Positions 59,464 to 60,928 of a stretch of 60,928 nucleotides of DNA are shown one piece after another. The stretch lies in contig CAJUDL010000020.1 of assembly GCA_910585285.1 (NCBI GenBank), forward strand, positions 1 to 60,928, written 5' to 3'. The DNA is from an uncultured Muribaculaceae bacterium (lineage in GTDB: Bacteria > Bacteroidota > Bacteroidia > Bacteroidales > Muribaculaceae). The notes under the pieces were generated by a model. That model was not told where the DNA came from and did not search any database. It saw nothing but the letters and a program-made list of their open reading frames with translations. Position 1 is the first letter of the stretch; every line of letters starts with the position of its first letter. Made by a program: the position numbers and the translations under genes.

Positions 59464-59760
59464 TTAACTAATAGAATAGTCCACGCAAGCGCGACCTTCG
59501 ATCTGAGGCTTTACAAGACAGGCGGCGGCAACGTGAGCCGGATGCTTGGCGTAGACCTCAACATCTGCCATTGTCGGCACCACTGCTGTCAACACAAGAT
59601 CCCAGCTTTCAGTCGGATTCTCATTGATTCCGACTTCCATGCTCTTGAGGCAATCAATCTTCTCGGGAAGAGCTAACAATGCTTCAGCAAACCGATTGCA
59701 CGCAGCTGCGCGTTCTTCCTGAGTTCCGGAAAATTTGAAGGTTACAACGTGTTTAACCAT
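59464..59760 (-). CDS. Dabb family protein (stress-responsive A/B barrel)
   Basis: A 98-aa dimeric alpha/beta-barrel-type protein: MVKHVVTFKFSGTQEERAA, LPEKIDCLKSMEVGINENPTESWDLVLTAVVPTMADVEVYAKHPAHVAAACLVKP are standard Dabb sequence, and HP..H is the conserved pocket region. Biochemical role is generally unclear. It overlaps purC by 19 nt and is probably read from the same transcript. Confidence 0.87.
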   Translation of the reverse strand: MVKHVVTFKFSGTQEERAAACNRFAEALLALPEKIDCLKSMEVGINENPTESWDLVLTAVVPTMADVEVYAKHPAHVAAACLVKPQIEGRACVDYSIS

Positions 59761-60689
59761 GATGCCACATTATTATAGATACGTTCGTTAAGGCGACCCT
59801 CTGCCACTGCCGGTTCAAATTTCCTACCGGTGATGTGCTCATATAGCTCAATATAACGTTTGCTGACCTCCTCGCAGTATTCGGGAGTCATCTCTGGAAC
59901 CTGCTGACCGGCTTTTCCCATAAAACCGTTGGCGATCAACCATTGACGAACGAATTCCTTTGACAGCTGACGCTGCTCCTCCCCTCTCTCCAGACGCTCC
60001 TCATAACCGTCTGCATAGAAATAGCGGGAAGAATCGGGAGTATGAATCTCATCAATGAGGATAACTTTTCCATCCTTGAGACCGAACTCATACTTGGTAT
60101 CAACAAGTATCAGACCCTGTTTTGCAGCGATTTCGGTGCCGCGAGCAAAAAGAGCAAGAGCATATTTCTCAACCTGCTCGTAAACATCTGCGGGTACAAT
60201 ACCCTGTGCGATTATTTCCTCTCGTGAAATATTCTGGTCATGACCCGCATCAGCCTTGGTTGTAGGAGTCAATATTGGAGCTGGAAGTTTCTGATTCTCT
60301 TTCAAACCTTCGGGGAGCTTCACGCCGCATATCTCACGCGCACCTGCCTTGTAATCACGCCATGCAGAACCGGCAATATAGCCGCGCACGATCATCTCGA
60401 TCTTCAAAGGTTCGCAGCAGAGACCCACAGTCACCATAGGATCGGGGCACGCAAGCTTCCAGTTAGGCACGATATCCTTTGTGGAATCCAGGAAGAACTC
60501 GGCAATCTGATTAAGCACCTGACCTTTGTAAGGGATACCCTCAGGGAGCACCACATCGAATGCTGATATACGGTCGGTTGCCACCATCACCATATATTTG
60601 TCTTCGATGTTATAAACATCACGCACTTTGCCGTGATAAACACTTTTCTGACCTTTGAACTCGAAATCAGTTTCTTTTAATACTTGCAT
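59742..60689 (-). CDS. purC: Phosphoribosylaminoimidazole-succinocarboxamide synthase PurC
   Basis: A 315-aa SAICAR synthetase. YHGKVRDVYNIEDKYMVMVATDRISAFDVVLPEGIPYKGQVLNQ is the ATP-binding signature, IVRGYIAGSAWRDY and LVDTKYEFGLKDGKVILIDEIHTPDSSRYF complete the active site. It joins CAIR and aspartate with ATP in purine biosynthesis. The length (315) matches the longer eukaryote-like type usual in Bacteroidetes. A purine riboswitch is not seen in front; only a consensus-like promoter is. Confidence 0.96.
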   Translation of the reverse strand: MQVLKETDFEFKGQKSVYHGKVRDVYNIEDKYMVMVATDRISAFDVVLPEGIPYKGQVLNQIAEFFLDSTKDIVPNWKLACPDPMVTVGLCCEPLKIEMIVRGYIAGSAWRDYKAGAREICGVKLPEGLKENQKLPAPILTPTTKADAGHDQNISREEIIAQGIVPADVYEQVEKYALALFARGTEIAAKQGLILVDTKYEFGLKDGKVILIDEIHTPDSSRYFYADGYEERLERGEEQRQLSKEFVRQWLIANGFMGKAGQQVPEMTPEYCEEVSKRYIELYEHITGRKFEPAVAEGRLNERIYNNVASWLNTL

Positions 60690-60762
60690 TGGAGAATAAT
60701 TTTAAAACAGCATCTTCGATCCCCACATCAATGCCATTTAGCGGGAATACTAATTGATTATG

Positions 60763-60792
60763 CAAAATTACAAAATCTCAATACAATCCAAA
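60763..60792 (-). promoter_or_regulatory. Promoter for purC
   Basis: Minus strand: TTTG at 60792-60789, an 18-nt spacer, TAATTTTG at 60770-60763, about 75 nt before the purC ATG. The spacer is one short of the usual 19-21. The remainder of the window to 60928 is A/T-rich with a short GGTTAAAGGTG repeat and no gene. Confidence 0.5.
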
Positions 60793-60928
60793 AATTATAT
60801 CCCACATTTTTCCCTCCCCTCCCCAAAATTCCGATTTATCGGGCGCAGCCTGATAAGGTGAAAGGTTATAGGAAATAGGTTAAAGGTGAATTGGCGCGCC
60901 TCAAATTCTTAGTAGGCTCTTTTATCTA

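Overview
The window looks like a chromosomal segment of a gut Bacteroidales, most likely of the Muribaculaceae (the family is an inference; the order is well supported). Evidence: three SusC/SusD outer-membrane pairs, C10 (streptopain-like) and M6 proteases with type-A-sorting-like C-termini, DUF6452/DUF6048 neighbours, a SusA-like amylase, an S-type sulfatase, and many copies of the Bacteroidetes promoter signature (TAnnTTTG, several with TTTG 19-21 nt upstream). No rRNA or CRISPR array is seen; there is one tRNA (Ser, GGA).

Layout. 0.2-3.8 kb: GT2 glycosyltransferase, DUF6452 and DUF6048 proteins, choloylglycine-hydrolase-family enzyme. 4-32.4 kb: an accessory region with three parallel cassettes, each reading SusC, SusD, then a hairpin in two cassettes directly and in one after an extra lipoprotein gene, then a secreted protease (cassette 1, minus strand: SusC1 8374-11700, SusD1, M6 protease; cassette 2, plus strand: SusC2 14776-17811, SusD2, Calx-beta-like lipoprotein, C10 protease; cassette 3, plus strand: SusC3 24766-28047, SusD3, C10 protease). 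Between the divergent cassettes 1 and 2 lie a tyrosine recombinase and a PD-(D/E)XK Rpn-type nuclease; an AAA-ATPase/PD-(D/E)XK protein precedes cassette 3. The three SusC genes share an almost identical block of about 175-215 bp (22 bp of leader plus the first 150-190 bp of coding sequence), inverted at SusC1 relative to SusC2 and SusC3. I read this as a candidate recombinase-driven invertible/shuffling switch controlling peptide-uptake systems; no conventional SusR, HTCS or sigma/anti-sigma regulator is present.

32.4-47 kb: housekeeping and envelope genes: four-helix-bundle gene bracketed by AATTAGG repeats, SPOR lipoprotein, SusA-like amylase, coiled-coil lipoprotein, rsmI, PBP4-type DacB, AI-2E/PerM permease, two tail-to-tail CPA2 antiporters, TatD, polyprenyl synthase, lipoprotein. 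47.1-48.7 kb: tRNA-Ser followed by two toxin-antitoxin-like modules (zeta-type kinase plus 59-aa protein; MNT nucleotidyltransferase plus HEPN). 48.7-60.7 kb: C69 dipeptidase, a CusBAC-like heavy-metal RND efflux operon with a palindrome at its promoter, HAD phosphatase, S-type sulfatase, a small exported protein, a Dabb protein and purC. Several intergenic gaps hold low-complexity inverted repeats typical of Bacteroidales.

Working model: cassette proteases cut proteins outside the cell, the RagAB-like SusCD pairs import the peptides, and inversion between the shared SusC 5' blocks chooses which pair is linked to the consensus promoter beside the recombinase. Functions are from motif reading; no database search was possible.
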